DNA from: CAZFAP01 sp964516325
GTDB taxonomy: Bacteria > Auribacterota > JABMQX01
Direction: 5' to 3'
DNA: 64,000 nucleotides
Assembly: GCA_964516325.1 (NCBI GenBank)
Contig: CAZFAP010000002.1
Coordinates: 1-64,000, forward strand
A program made the translations under genes and the position numbers. The notes beneath the pieces are model-generated. The model saw only the letters and a list, made by a program, of their open reading frames with translations, did no database searches and was not told where the DNA came from. Below, piece by piece: positions 53,187 to 61,962 of the stretch. Within the stretch, counting starts at the first letter, position 1. The number at the start of each line of letters is the position of its first letter.

Positions 53187-54506
53187 ATGGATGAAAAGAG
53201 CAAGATTGATCGCCGTCAATTTCTAAAAAGGACGGGGGTGGCTGCGGCCGGCGCCGTAGCGTTTCCTCACATCATGACTTCCTCTGCCCTCGGAGAGAGC
53301 GGGAGTGTGGCGCCGAGCGAGCGAATCACCATGGGCGCCATCGGCGTCGGCGACATGGGCACGGGCGATATGCGAGAGCTGATCGGCAAGAAGGAAGTGC
53401 GGATGCTGGCGGTGTGCGACGTGGACGCGAAGCTCCGCGACAGGGCAAAGAAGATGGTGGATGATAGATACGGCAACCAGGACTGCGCCGTGTACAACGA
53501 TTTCCGGGAGATTATCGGGCGGAAAGACATTGATGCCGTTATGATCGCCACCCCAGACCACTGGCACTCCATCCCGGCAATTATGGCGGCGAAGGCAAAG
53601 AAGGATATCCACTGCCAGAAGCCGCTGGCATATAACATCGCGGAAGGGCGGGCGATTGTTGACGCGGTCCAGAAACACGGCGTCGTCTGGCAGACCGGGA
53701 GCCAGCAGCGCTCGGACGGCCGATTCCGTTATGCGTGCGAGCTGGCGCGCAATGGCTGCCTCGGGAAAATTCATACGGTCGAAGTAGGTCTTCCGAATAC
53801 GAACAGCATTCGTGGCGGGAGCATTGAGCCGACCGATCCGCCGCCGGACTTCGATTACAACATGTGGCTGGGACCGGCGCCGTGGACGCCGTACACTTCA
53901 ACTCGCTGCCATTGGAACTTCCGCTGGATCAAGGACTATTCAGGCGGGCAGATCACCGACTGGGCGGGGCATCACTGCGACATCGCCCAGTGGGGGATGA
54001 ATACCGAGCTCACCGGACCCATTGAGGTCGAAGGGACGGGCGTTTGGCCAAAGCACCTTCTCTTCAATACGGTTGAGAACTGGCGATTCGTCTGCAAGTA
54101 CAAGGAAGGGTTCACGATGATTGTCGCCGGGAGCTTCCCAAACGGACTCAAATTCATCGGCGAGAAAGGTTGGGTGTTTGTGGACCGCGGCAGAATTGAC
54201 GCGGAACCAAAGTCTCTCCTCAAGACGGAGTTTGGTCCGAACGACATTCGCCTTTACAAGAGCGACGACCACAAGCAGAACTTCATTGATTGCGTGAAGT
54301 CGCGGAAGAAGACCGTCGCCCCCGTTGACGTGGCACACCGTTCGATCAGCATTGGGCATCTCGGCGTCATCGCCATCTCGCTGGAACGAAAGGTGTACTG
54401 GGACCCCGAGAAGGAGCGCTTCCTCAACGACCCCGGCGCCGACCACATGCTGTCGAGACCGATGCGAGGTCCCTGGCAGAAAGTCCTCATGGAAGCCGTC
54501 TCGTGA
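53187..54506 (+). CDS. Tat-exported Gfo/Idh/MocA family oxidoreductase (F), Gln in place of conserved Glu
   Basis: 439 residues from the ATG at 53187 (GAGAGGGA upstream). Tat signal DRRQFLKRTGVAAAGAVAFPHI. TMGAIGVGDMGTG is the dinucleotide site. The catalytic Lys145 is kept, but the preceding residue is Gln (HCQKPLAY instead of CEKP). ITDWAGHHCDIAQWG holds Asp and His. The C-terminal VDVAHRSISIGHLGVIAISL...WDPEKE block groups it with oxidoreductase B. Its neighbours are the isomerase-like gene (divergent) and a GH2 gene (convergent). Confidence 0.9.
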   Translation: MDEKSKIDRRQFLKRTGVAAAGAVAFPHIMTSSALGESGSVAPSERITMGAIGVGDMGTGDMRELIGKKEVRMLAVCDVDAKLRDRAKKMVDDRYGNQDCAVYNDFREIIGRKDIDAVMIATPDHWHSIPAIMAAKAKKDIHCQKPLAYNIAEGRAIVDAVQKHGVVWQTGSQQRSDGRFRYACELARNGCLGKIHTVEVGLPNTNSIRGGSIEPTDPPPDFDYNMWLGPAPWTPYTSTRCHWNFRWIKDYSGGQITDWAGHHCDIAQWGMNTELTGPIEVEGTGVWPKHLLFNTVENWRFVCKYKEGFTMIVAGSFPNGLKFIGEKGWVFVDRGRIDAEPKSLLKTEFGPNDIRLYKSDDHKQNFIDCVKSRKKTVAPVDVAHRSISIGHLGVIAISLERKVYWDPEKERFLNDPGADHMLSRPMRGPWQKVLMEAVS

Positions 54507-54673
54507 GTTGAGGCTTCTCGAAAGAGCCTTTGTCCGGTTGTCAGCGGCGGGTGCCGGAAGGGAAGTGCGGTCTATTCGGCGGCGCGCGGAGCCACAGTTC
54601 CTCTGAGCGCGCTGTGATCAGGGTTTTTGCAGCTCCACGCGCGTTGCCTCAGACTGATCGAACCGGGCTTGAT

Positions 54674-56884
54674 TCAGTATTTCAACGGCTCCGGCTCATA
54701 ATCGAAATAGGTGTAAGGTTCTTTGCCGGCGACTTTGATGTAGCGTCGGCTCAGAAGCGGTGAAGGCCTCTGTGAGCCATCCGCACCGAACTCGACGAGC
54801 AGAAGGTATCCGCCGCCCTCCGGAGGCAGTTGGACCGTCGTCGGGACATACTGCTTCCCATACGCGGGAACGGCGACTGCGACGGACTGTCGCTTGACCT
54901 CTCGCCCCTTCGCGTCGAGCAGTCTGACCACTGCCTCCCCGCCCACTGCTTGGTCGTGATCGTTTACGCCCACCAGGTTGAAGCTCAGTTCAGAACCGCG
55001 GGCATGAGGCGGCAGGTGCTTTGTATATCGTTCATCCACGAGGTCAATGAACACAGCGGCGGGGGCGAAACAATGAGCGAACCACTCTAATGTCGGACCG
55101 GGTCGCAGTTCCCCGATCGGCCCGACAAACCAATCGCCCGTGAAGCCGCAGTTGTTCGTCAAGTAGCAAAAGCTCAAAACTCCCGCGAGCGACCGCTCGG
55201 ACCTCAGCCACTCCGTTTCAAGTTGCAGCCAGTACGCCTGGAGCTTTCGCCGCTCCTCCGGGGACGCATTCTCTCCGAGGTAGAACGCGAAATTCTTCTG
55301 CGTCAGCTTCGCCGGGCGCCCGTCTCGCCACAACCATATCCACCCGTACTCATTCACCAACTGCACCGCGCTGGAATTCAGGGTCTTTTGCCATTCCCCT
55401 GACCAATCGTGCAAGGCGCCGAGCGAATACGAATTCCGTGTGTAGTATTCCTCGAAGTCTGCCCGCCAGCTTCCGACGCGGTACGGATGCGGCTCGTCCA
55501 TCTCGTCGAGGGTCATGTGCTCGGAGGTCATGTAGCCAGCATCCCAGATGCGTGTCGAATCAAGCTTCTTCAAATCGGGGATCAAAACGTTGCCGATGAA
55601 AGAGTCCCAATTCTCATTGATGGCGTCCCAGACCACGATGCTGGGATGATTCCCGTCGCTCCAGACCCAGTCGGTGTATTCGGCTCGGATTTGTTCGTCC
55701 CACCCGTGGTTCTGCCAGTACAGCCATTCGTTTTGCAGCAGCAGCCCTGACTCGTCGGCGATGTCGTACCAGAATTTCGGGGCGATCCCGACGCAGATGC
55801 GCATCGCGTTCCAGTTCAATGCTCTGGGGATGTCAGACAGCAACTTCTTGACCCACGCGCGCTCCCAGGGCAGCGCCCCGCACTCCGGGTCCTCGAAAAA
55901 GCGATGCAGCGTAATGTTCGTTCCCCGCAGGATGATTCTTTTGCCGTTCAGGAAGAAATGCTTGCCCCTGCGTTCAAAATCGCGCATCCCGAAACGGACG
56001 CTGACGCGGTCACTCAGCAAATCATTGTCGCGCACGATCACTTCTGCCGCATAGAGGAACGGGGCGTCGGGTGTCCACAGGTGTGGCATTGCTACGGGAA
56101 CATCAACAACTGCCTCAGTCAGATTGTCCCTTTTGACGAGCACCGTCCGGCGGACGGCGGCCCCAACCTGCTTTCCGGTCGCTTCCTCGCGCACGGTAAT
56201 CTCAATCCCGCACGGGTCTTCCATCGAATCGCCGTACTGAATTTGAGACGGATAGAAACTCCGTAAGAGAACCTTAGCTGTGACTTTCTTTTCCGAGACC
56301 GACGGGAGCATCAAAACACGATGGATGCGAAACTTGCCCGTGAACGAAATGAAAACGTCGTCCCATATCCCGGGAAGATACGCTATCTTCTCCTTGTCCG
56401 TTCCGCCTGCGGCAGCGCTCGGCAGCCATGCTCTGTCCCCCACGCGAACCAGCGCTTCGTTCATCTCCCCGAACCGGATGGACTGCGTAACGGGGAACTC
56501 GACGGGCGTATAGCATGCCATGGAGGTCCCGATGTCCATCCCGTTCACAAAAACCTGAGTCACATATTGGCTCTTCAGAATGGACAAAACCGCGTGGCTG
56601 CCTTCTGACTCCTTCGGAACCAGAAACCGACACCGATACCAGTTGTACCGCGGTTCGTAATCCTTCGTGAGAAGTTTCTCGAACTGGTCAATCTTAGGCT
56701 CCGCGAGATGGATGAGACCCGGCACGGGAATCCGGCGGGTGAACTGCTGAGGAGGAAACGCATTTTTCGTCTGCTCAAAGTCCCACCTGCCGTTCAGGTT
56801 GATTGTCGTGCGGAATTGCTCCGCCGCTCCAACGAGCGGGATGCCAGCCAAAAAGAAAACAAACAGTACAATGATTTTCCTCAT
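54674..56884 (-). CDS. Secreted GH2 family glycoside hydrolase
   Basis: 736 residues; GGAGGAG precedes the ATG; signal IIVLFVFFLAGIPLVGAA. The N-terminal sugar-binding domain has NLNGRWDFEQ and YNWYRCRFLVP, then the Ig-like domain, then the barrel from KHFFLNGKRIILRGTNITLH. WDAINENWD contains the acid/base Glu424, and VNEYGW the nucleophile Glu512. GH2 enzymes are beta-galactosidases, beta-mannosidases, glucuronidases or related; no residue seen here decides which. It lies 73 bp after the TPR membrane protein on the same strand but with its own ribosome site. Confidence 0.88.
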   Translation of the reverse strand: MRKIIVLFVFFLAGIPLVGAAEQFRTTINLNGRWDFEQTKNAFPPQQFTRRIPVPGLIHLAEPKIDQFEKLLTKDYEPRYNWYRCRFLVPKESEGSHAVLSILKSQYVTQVFVNGMDIGTSMACYTPVEFPVTQSIRFGEMNEALVRVGDRAWLPSAAAGGTDKEKIAYLPGIWDDVFISFTGKFRIHRVLMLPSVSEKKVTAKVLLRSFYPSQIQYGDSMEDPCGIEITVREEATGKQVGAAVRRTVLVKRDNLTEAVVDVPVAMPHLWTPDAPFLYAAEVIVRDNDLLSDRVSVRFGMRDFERRGKHFFLNGKRIILRGTNITLHRFFEDPECGALPWERAWVKKLLSDIPRALNWNAMRICVGIAPKFWYDIADESGLLLQNEWLYWQNHGWDEQIRAEYTDWVWSDGNHPSIVVWDAINENWDSFIGNVLIPDLKKLDSTRIWDAGYMTSEHMTLDEMDEPHPYRVGSWRADFEEYYTRNSYSLGALHDWSGEWQKTLNSSAVQLVNEYGWIWLWRDGRPAKLTQKNFAFYLGENASPEERRKLQAYWLQLETEWLRSERSLAGVLSFCYLTNNCGFTGDWFVGPIGELRPGPTLEWFAHCFAPAAVFIDLVDERYTKHLPPHARGSELSFNLVGVNDHDQAVGGEAVVRLLDAKGREVKRQSVAVAVPAYGKQYVPTTVQLPPEGGGYLLLVEFGADGSQRPSPLLSRRYIKVAGKEPYTYFDYEPEPLKY

Positions 56885-56957
56885 GGTTCACACTCCTCCA
56901 GTAGAGATTGATTTCCCCGAGGCGGTAACGGGGATGGACATCTCAACCAGGCATGCA

Positions 56958-59954
56958 TCACTCTTTTTTCTCGTCGGGAGATGCCGACCGCAATGCCTCC
57001 AATACGCCCGGGTCCAGCTTAACGCCCAGTTCGCTCGCGCGCTTTGCTAACTCCTGCGCGACCCCATGTTCTCCCTTTTCCGAGTGGAGGCTCACAAGGA
57101 TGTCGTACGCCGGTGCGAACCTTGGATTATGGCGAACCTCCTCGTGATATTCGGTGATCGCTTCGTCAATCTTTTCCAACCGATGAAGTGCCGCCCCGAG
57201 GTTGTAGTGAACGTGAGGATACGCCGGTGAGAGCTTCACGACCTCGCGGTACTCGACGATCGCCTCCATCACCTTTCCGGCTTTGACAAGAGAATTGGCG
57301 AGGTTGTAGCGGGCTTTCACAAGACGCGGGTCTAACTCGACCGCCCGCCGAAGTTCCTGCATAGATTCCTCTTCATTCTGCACTTTTGCGAAGCCTACCC
57401 CGAGGTCGTGGTGGTACGTGGCGCTTTTGGGGTCGAGCTTGATGGCGGTCCTGAGAGCTTCAATGCCCTCGGCGTCCTTTCCCAGGCTCAGGAGAGCCAC
57501 CCCAACATTGGCGTGGGTTTTCGCGTCGCTCGCGTCTATCGCAAGAGCCTTCTGGAGCGCCTCACCGGCTCGCTCGAACTTGCCGAGACTTACGAGACTG
57601 TCGCCGAGGGCTCGCAGAGCCTCAAGGTGATTGGGCTGGATTTGAACGGTTTTCTCAAACAACTCCGCCGCCTGTTCAGTCTTTCCTGTCTGCTTTTTTT
57701 GCAGCCCAAGGTTGTAGTAGAACACAGCCCCCGAAGCCGGATGGCGTGCCACAGCATCCACGAACTTCTGCGTCCGGGCGTCGGGCTTCTCCTGAACAGC
57801 GATGGCAAGCCCGAGGCTTCCCCATGCCAGATTGCTCTGGCTGTCGAGAGAGACAGCGCGCAGTCCCAACTCAACCGCCTGCTCGACATCCCCCGCAAGA
57901 GCAAATGCGCGGCACGCCGCCGCACACGCATACGAATTCCCGGAAAGGCAATAAAGCACGGTTGGGGCTTTGGCGGCCGCCGCCTTGTATTCCTTATCCT
58001 CGAGGAGGGAAATCATCGCTTCGAGCTGAATCACCGCGTCGTTCGGGTCGGCAGTCTCACTCAGTGCCACGATTTCACGTCGGAGGCTTGGCGTGCGAAC
58101 CTGCGTCAAGACGTACCGGAGCCAATCCGGTTTGGCAGGTGTTACCGTCAACGGTTGCGGGTTGTCCCCCAGCGACCGTTCCGCCTCCTCGATGTCCTTT
58201 TCCACTCGCCCGATATCTCTGTCGTTGGGCGCGAGAGCGCGAGCACGCCTGAGCATCCGACGAGCTTCGCGCACAAAGCCCTTGAGAAACCACACCTGAG
58301 CCAGGCGCGCCATCGCGGAGGCGTTGAAGGGGTTCACCATCAATATCTTGCCGAAATTCTCTTCCGCATGGTCCAGTGCCCCGGCTGCCAGCAGCACCTC
58401 CCCCGCGACATCGCAATAATCCTCAAGAATCATTCCGGTCTTTTCCTCTATTGAGCCGAGACGCAGGTGTATCGCGCACGCTACCGGATTCCCCTGGCGA
58501 CAGTAGTACCGAGCCATGACCAGGCACGGATACTTCAAATCCTTCACCATCGGGGCGAAGAAGTAATGCAGCGCAATGGGCAACTCGCCTCTCGCCAGGT
58601 GCGCTTTGCCCGTCTCGTACAGAGCCGTTTGGCTCTTTTCGTTGAGTTCCGAAACGTGCTTCCAATAGGCGAGCGGAGACCGCGAGTGGGAGTTCAACTC
58701 GAGTGATCGCAAACCCAGAAACAGAAAACCGGCTGCCAGGACTGCTTGACCTGCCACTCTGACCCATTGCCGTCGAGCTCGCGCGACGAGCTCGTGAACG
58801 CCGCTCACCAACAGCGCGAAACCGACCACTGGAAAGTAAAGATACGTCCAGGAAACGTAATCCACGACGCGGTTGTAGGAAATCGTCGCGTAGGGAATCA
58901 TGGCAATGAACATGAAGAGGATGCCTAACCCAGCCCAGAGTCTTTTCGCCAGAGCCACTATGCCAATCACGAGGAGCACGACGTTGAACGCCGCCCAGAA
59001 CAGGAACTTCGGGTTGTTCCAACGAAAAATCTGCTCGACGGCATCGTGGAGAACAGCAGGAATTCCTCGAGTGAGCACGAGACCCCCTGCATACTGTCGC
59101 GTGGCGCCCGTCACCGAAAAAAGACCGTGCCAGAATGAACCCTTGTACAAACCCATATATTTGTAGTGAAGAGGGTGCGGTGTGTACCAAGCCCATAGCG
59201 GGAAGAGCGCGACCGGGATTAGGACGAAGGGCCATAACCGAGACAACGCGCGCTTCAGCCCGGAGCGCTGATAGGCAAGTTCATAGACGAGAAAAACAAG
59301 ACCAAGGCAGAGAGTTGCCCTCGCGGTTACGAGGGCCAGGAAGAAAAGAACCACCGCAGCGAAATACAGAGTCTTTTTCCGGTTTCGCGTGAATGACAGG
59401 TAAGCCCTTAAGGAACCGAGAGACAGGGTCAGCCCGAAAAGCATGTAGAACTGATTGATGTCATTAACAATGACGGTACAGAGTGGATGCAGTCCGAAAA
59501 TGGCGGCCGCCGTAAGCGCCACGGTCAGCCGGTGAGTGAAATGCCGAGCGATGGCAACGACGAGCAGAGTATTGAGAGCGTGAAACCCCAACAGCCACAA
59601 ATGCCAGAACAGGAGGCTTTCTGAGGGTGCGAAAGTGCGAACGGCGGCCAGGAGCACATAACTCAAAGGACGAAATTGACCCGACGAAAACAGGAGAAAA
59701 TCGCGCGATAGGATGTGCGGGACGTTGCGCACGTGAGATAGCAGCGGCAGCCGCAGGATACTGTCTTCGTGAAGGATCAACGTCGGGGAGCGAAGAGCGA
59801 CCGAGTAAATCGCGACGAGCACGACAGTCGCCAGCAAGCCTACGGTCAACCAGGGGCGGTCTTGTACCCTCTTCAGGAAAGCTGCACTTCTCGCGCTCGG
59901 GACCGGGGCAGAGACGGGTGCGCTACCCTTCCTCGCGTGCTTTCGCTTGGACAT
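56958..59954 (-). CDS. Polytopic membrane protein with C-terminal TPR array (GT-C/TMTC-like layout)
   Basis: 998 residues. Residues about 35-430 contain some ten hydrophobic segments (WLTVGLLATVVLVAIYSVAL, LTVALTAAAIFGLHPLCTVI, LYFAAVVLFFLALVTARATL and others). An Asp/Glu pair in the first outside loop (ILHEDS) resembles the catalytic loop of GT-C glycosyltransferases such as PMT and TMTC. Residues about 440-990 are TPRs, clearest in the last third (FYYNLGLQKKQTGKTEQAAELFEK; HANVGVALLSLGKDAEGIEALR; HYNLGAALHRLEKIDEAITEY). It overlaps the upstream PD40 gene by 32 bp, so both are cotranscribed. Protein glycosylation is possible but unproven. Confidence 0.8.
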   Translation of the reverse strand: MSKRKHARKGSAPVSAPVPSARSAAFLKRVQDRPWLTVGLLATVVLVAIYSVALRSPTLILHEDSILRLPLLSHVRNVPHILSRDFLLFSSGQFRPLSYVLLAAVRTFAPSESLLFWHLWLLGFHALNTLLVVAIARHFTHRLTVALTAAAIFGLHPLCTVIVNDINQFYMLFGLTLSLGSLRAYLSFTRNRKKTLYFAAVVLFFLALVTARATLCLGLVFLVYELAYQRSGLKRALSRLWPFVLIPVALFPLWAWYTPHPLHYKYMGLYKGSFWHGLFSVTGATRQYAGGLVLTRGIPAVLHDAVEQIFRWNNPKFLFWAAFNVVLLVIGIVALAKRLWAGLGILFMFIAMIPYATISYNRVVDYVSWTYLYFPVVGFALLVSGVHELVARARRQWVRVAGQAVLAAGFLFLGLRSLELNSHSRSPLAYWKHVSELNEKSQTALYETGKAHLARGELPIALHYFFAPMVKDLKYPCLVMARYYCRQGNPVACAIHLRLGSIEEKTGMILEDYCDVAGEVLLAAGALDHAEENFGKILMVNPFNASAMARLAQVWFLKGFVREARRMLRRARALAPNDRDIGRVEKDIEEAERSLGDNPQPLTVTPAKPDWLRYVLTQVRTPSLRREIVALSETADPNDAVIQLEAMISLLEDKEYKAAAAKAPTVLYCLSGNSYACAAACRAFALAGDVEQAVELGLRAVSLDSQSNLAWGSLGLAIAVQEKPDARTQKFVDAVARHPASGAVFYYNLGLQKKQTGKTEQAAELFEKTVQIQPNHLEALRALGDSLVSLGKFERAGEALQKALAIDASDAKTHANVGVALLSLGKDAEGIEALRTAIKLDPKSATYHHDLGVGFAKVQNEEESMQELRRAVELDPRLVKARYNLANSLVKAGKVMEAIVEYREVVKLSPAYPHVHYNLGAALHRLEKIDEAITEYHEEVRHNPRFAPAYDILVSLHSEKGEHGVAQELAKRASELGVKLDPGVLEALRSASPDEKKE

Positions 59955-61782
59955 CGCCGTAGTCTTCTTCGAGCTTTCTCTTTTTTACGACCCGGGGCGT
60001 TTTCTCCACTCGGATGGCTTCAAAGAGGTCGGCTTCTCTAATTCCCGGATTGCGGGCAACAAATTCCGGGATATTGAAGCTGGCGTCGGGCTTTCTTTTC
60101 ATCGGCAAGCGGATCGCCGGAGAAGCGCGCCCGCCATCGTCTATGTGCGTGAGGTACAGATAAGCGTAGATGCCCCCTTCGCGCTTGGACGCGAACACAA
60201 GCCAGCGAGCGTTCGAACTCCAACTATGCCACGAATCCGCAGCGTATGCCGCGTTGCATTCCAACCGGTGAGCCGGCCCCTTCAGGTCGCCGGGCTTGAC
60301 GTAAATGTCGCTCGAGGACCGTATGAGGTCTCCGCCGTCGCACTCGCAAAAAGACAGCCACCTGCCGTCGGGACTGAACCGCGGGAAGTAGTTGCTCCGC
60401 CCATTGCTCGAAGCGTCTTGCACAGGCGTCGGCGCCCCGCCCTTTCCGCCATCAAATGCGATGGAGTAGAGGTCAAAACAGATGTACGCGGGATGCGCTC
60501 CCATCGGACTCCGCGAGAAGACAATGAGACTCCCGTCGGGAGACCATCGGGGATAGATTTCCAGCGTGTCTGGACTCGAAGCCCCCGGAAGAAGATACGC
60601 CTCGTTCCGACCCGGGTCGTAGATGGCAATGTCGGAAGTGGACATGCCCGCGAGTTGCGTCTCATAAAGGATGGGCTTCAACGCGGCGATCTTCTGATTG
60701 GCCGAGAAAGCGAGCTTCCCACCGTCGGGCGACCACGCCATGAACGTGGTCATCTGAATCTCAAAAGGCAACTGCGCCCGGTAACCGCTCCCTCGATCAA
60801 TGTCATAGATGCCGAGATAAACCGGGAGCTTCTGTCCGGGGGCGGCAAGACTTCGGATTTGCAGGCTCAGCTTGCCGGTGTTCCCCTCTTTGCTGGAAAA
60901 TGCGTGGCAGTTCACGCAGTATCTCCGCCGCGCAGACAGGAACAGCCTCGGTTCGTCCTCACGGACATCTCGCACGAAAAGGTCCGGGGTCTTGGAGGAA
61001 CTGAAAGGCGGCTCGACGAGACGATAGACAATATAATTGTCGGCTGGGTCGCGCGCTATCCTGAAACGCACGATTTCCGAAGCTTGAATGACGCCGAGTT
61101 TTTTCCCGTCCTCATCCAGTTTCACTCCCTTGACCTGAAGTCGCACATCGCAAGTGATTCCCTCCCGACGCAGCCGCTCCCAGAGTCTCGACGGGAAACG
61201 CCACGTCTTTTCGGTCGTAAGGAACATCAACCTCTCTCGGCGCTCGCCAATCTCGATGACGACTTGCCACAAATCGTTCCGAGGGTCCTCCCATTCGACA
61301 TACGGTGGGCACAGATTCGGAGGAAACAACGACCCTTCTTCTGGATAGACAATCTGGAGCGTCCGAGAAGGACGGCGGTCACGATACGCCGACGGCGAGC
61401 GAAGGCGCGCCACGGGCGTGGCGCCCGTCGTGCCATCCACCAAACTCTCCTCCGCACGCCTTCTCAATGCGGCGTCCACATCGTCGCGCGACTCCCCGTC
61501 CACCCAGGGAATTTCCCCCTCGTTCGATTCTGTCGCAAACTCAGAGTCTTTTGAAGCCGGCTCCGCAGCCTTCTCCTCCTTGTTCAGGTACTCGGCCAAG
61601 TTATAGACGACGCGGGGATAGTAGGCCGGTTCCTCTCTCGGACAAATCTGGAATGGCGCAGCAAACAAAGCACCAAGCCTCGCATTTCGCACGCCATGCA
61701 ACGCTATCTGGGCAGCGCACACAACCGCGGCAACGGCAACGAGAACAATGGCTATTTTCACTGCACGAGATGGACTCTTCAT
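59923..61782 (-). CDS. Membrane-anchored TolB-like propeller (PD40) protein with one CxxCH heme site
   Basis: 619 residues from the chosen ATG at 61782, which follows AAGAG weakly; an ATG at 61839 is possible. An N-terminal membrane segment is AVKIAIVLVAVAAVVCAAQIAL. After a polar region comes a beta domain (RTLQIVYPEEGSLFPPN...), then CVNCH at residues 289-293, a single c-type heme motif, and a propeller with PD40 repeats (FMAWSPDGGKLAFSANQ; IYPRWSPDGSLIVFSRS; YFPRFSPDGRWLSFCE). A heme inside a propeller protein is known for some planctomycete and Bacteroidetes exported proteins. It overlaps the TPR membrane protein gene by 32 bp. A palindrome at 61412-61428 encodes part of TTGATPVA. Confidence 0.75.
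   Translation of the reverse strand: MKSPSRAVKIAIVLVAVAAVVCAAQIALHGVRNARLGALFAAPFQICPREEPAYYPRVVYNLAEYLNKEEKAAEPASKDSEFATESNEGEIPWVDGESRDDVDAALRRRAEESLVDGTTGATPVARLRSPSAYRDRRPSRTLQIVYPEEGSLFPPNLCPPYVEWEDPRNDLWQVVIEIGERRERLMFLTTEKTWRFPSRLWERLRREGITCDVRLQVKGVKLDEDGKKLGVIQASEIVRFRIARDPADNYIVYRLVEPPFSSSKTPDLFVRDVREDEPRLFLSARRRYCVNCHAFSSKEGNTGKLSLQIRSLAAPGQKLPVYLGIYDIDRGSGYRAQLPFEIQMTTFMAWSPDGGKLAFSANQKIAALKPILYETQLAGMSTSDIAIYDPGRNEAYLLPGASSPDTLEIYPRWSPDGSLIVFSRSPMGAHPAYICFDLYSIAFDGGKGGAPTPVQDASSNGRSNYFPRFSPDGRWLSFCECDGGDLIRSSSDIYVKPGDLKGPAHRLECNAAYAADSWHSWSSNARWLVFASKREGGIYAYLYLTHIDDGGRASPAIRLPMKRKPDASFNIPEFVARNPGIREADLFEAIRVEKTPRVVKKRKLEEDYGDVQAKAREEG
61412..61428. repeat. Palindrome inside the PD40 coding sequence
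   Basis: ACGGGCG-TGG-CGCCCGT, perfect 7-bp arms. On the coding strand it encodes the low-conservation stretch TTGATPVA. It looks like a small inserted palindromic repeat. Confidence 0.55.
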
Positions 61783-61962
61783 TCGCTCTTTTTCGCCTCT
61801 TCTCCGAGTTAAATCGGAAGGAATCCGACCTGCATTCATAACAATGCCGCGCCCAGAGGTACCCGTCAACCCCCTTCCTTGGTCCTGTGCGGCTGCCCGC
61901 AGCAGGCAAGTGGAGAGACCCTATGGCGAGGTCCCCTCGTGCCCGGTCTCGCAGGATAAGTA

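Noticed and set aside
59947..61554. Long plus-strand frame (535 codons) opposite the PD40 gene
   Set aside because: The minus-strand frame has PD40 repeats and a heme motif; this one has no recognisable feature.
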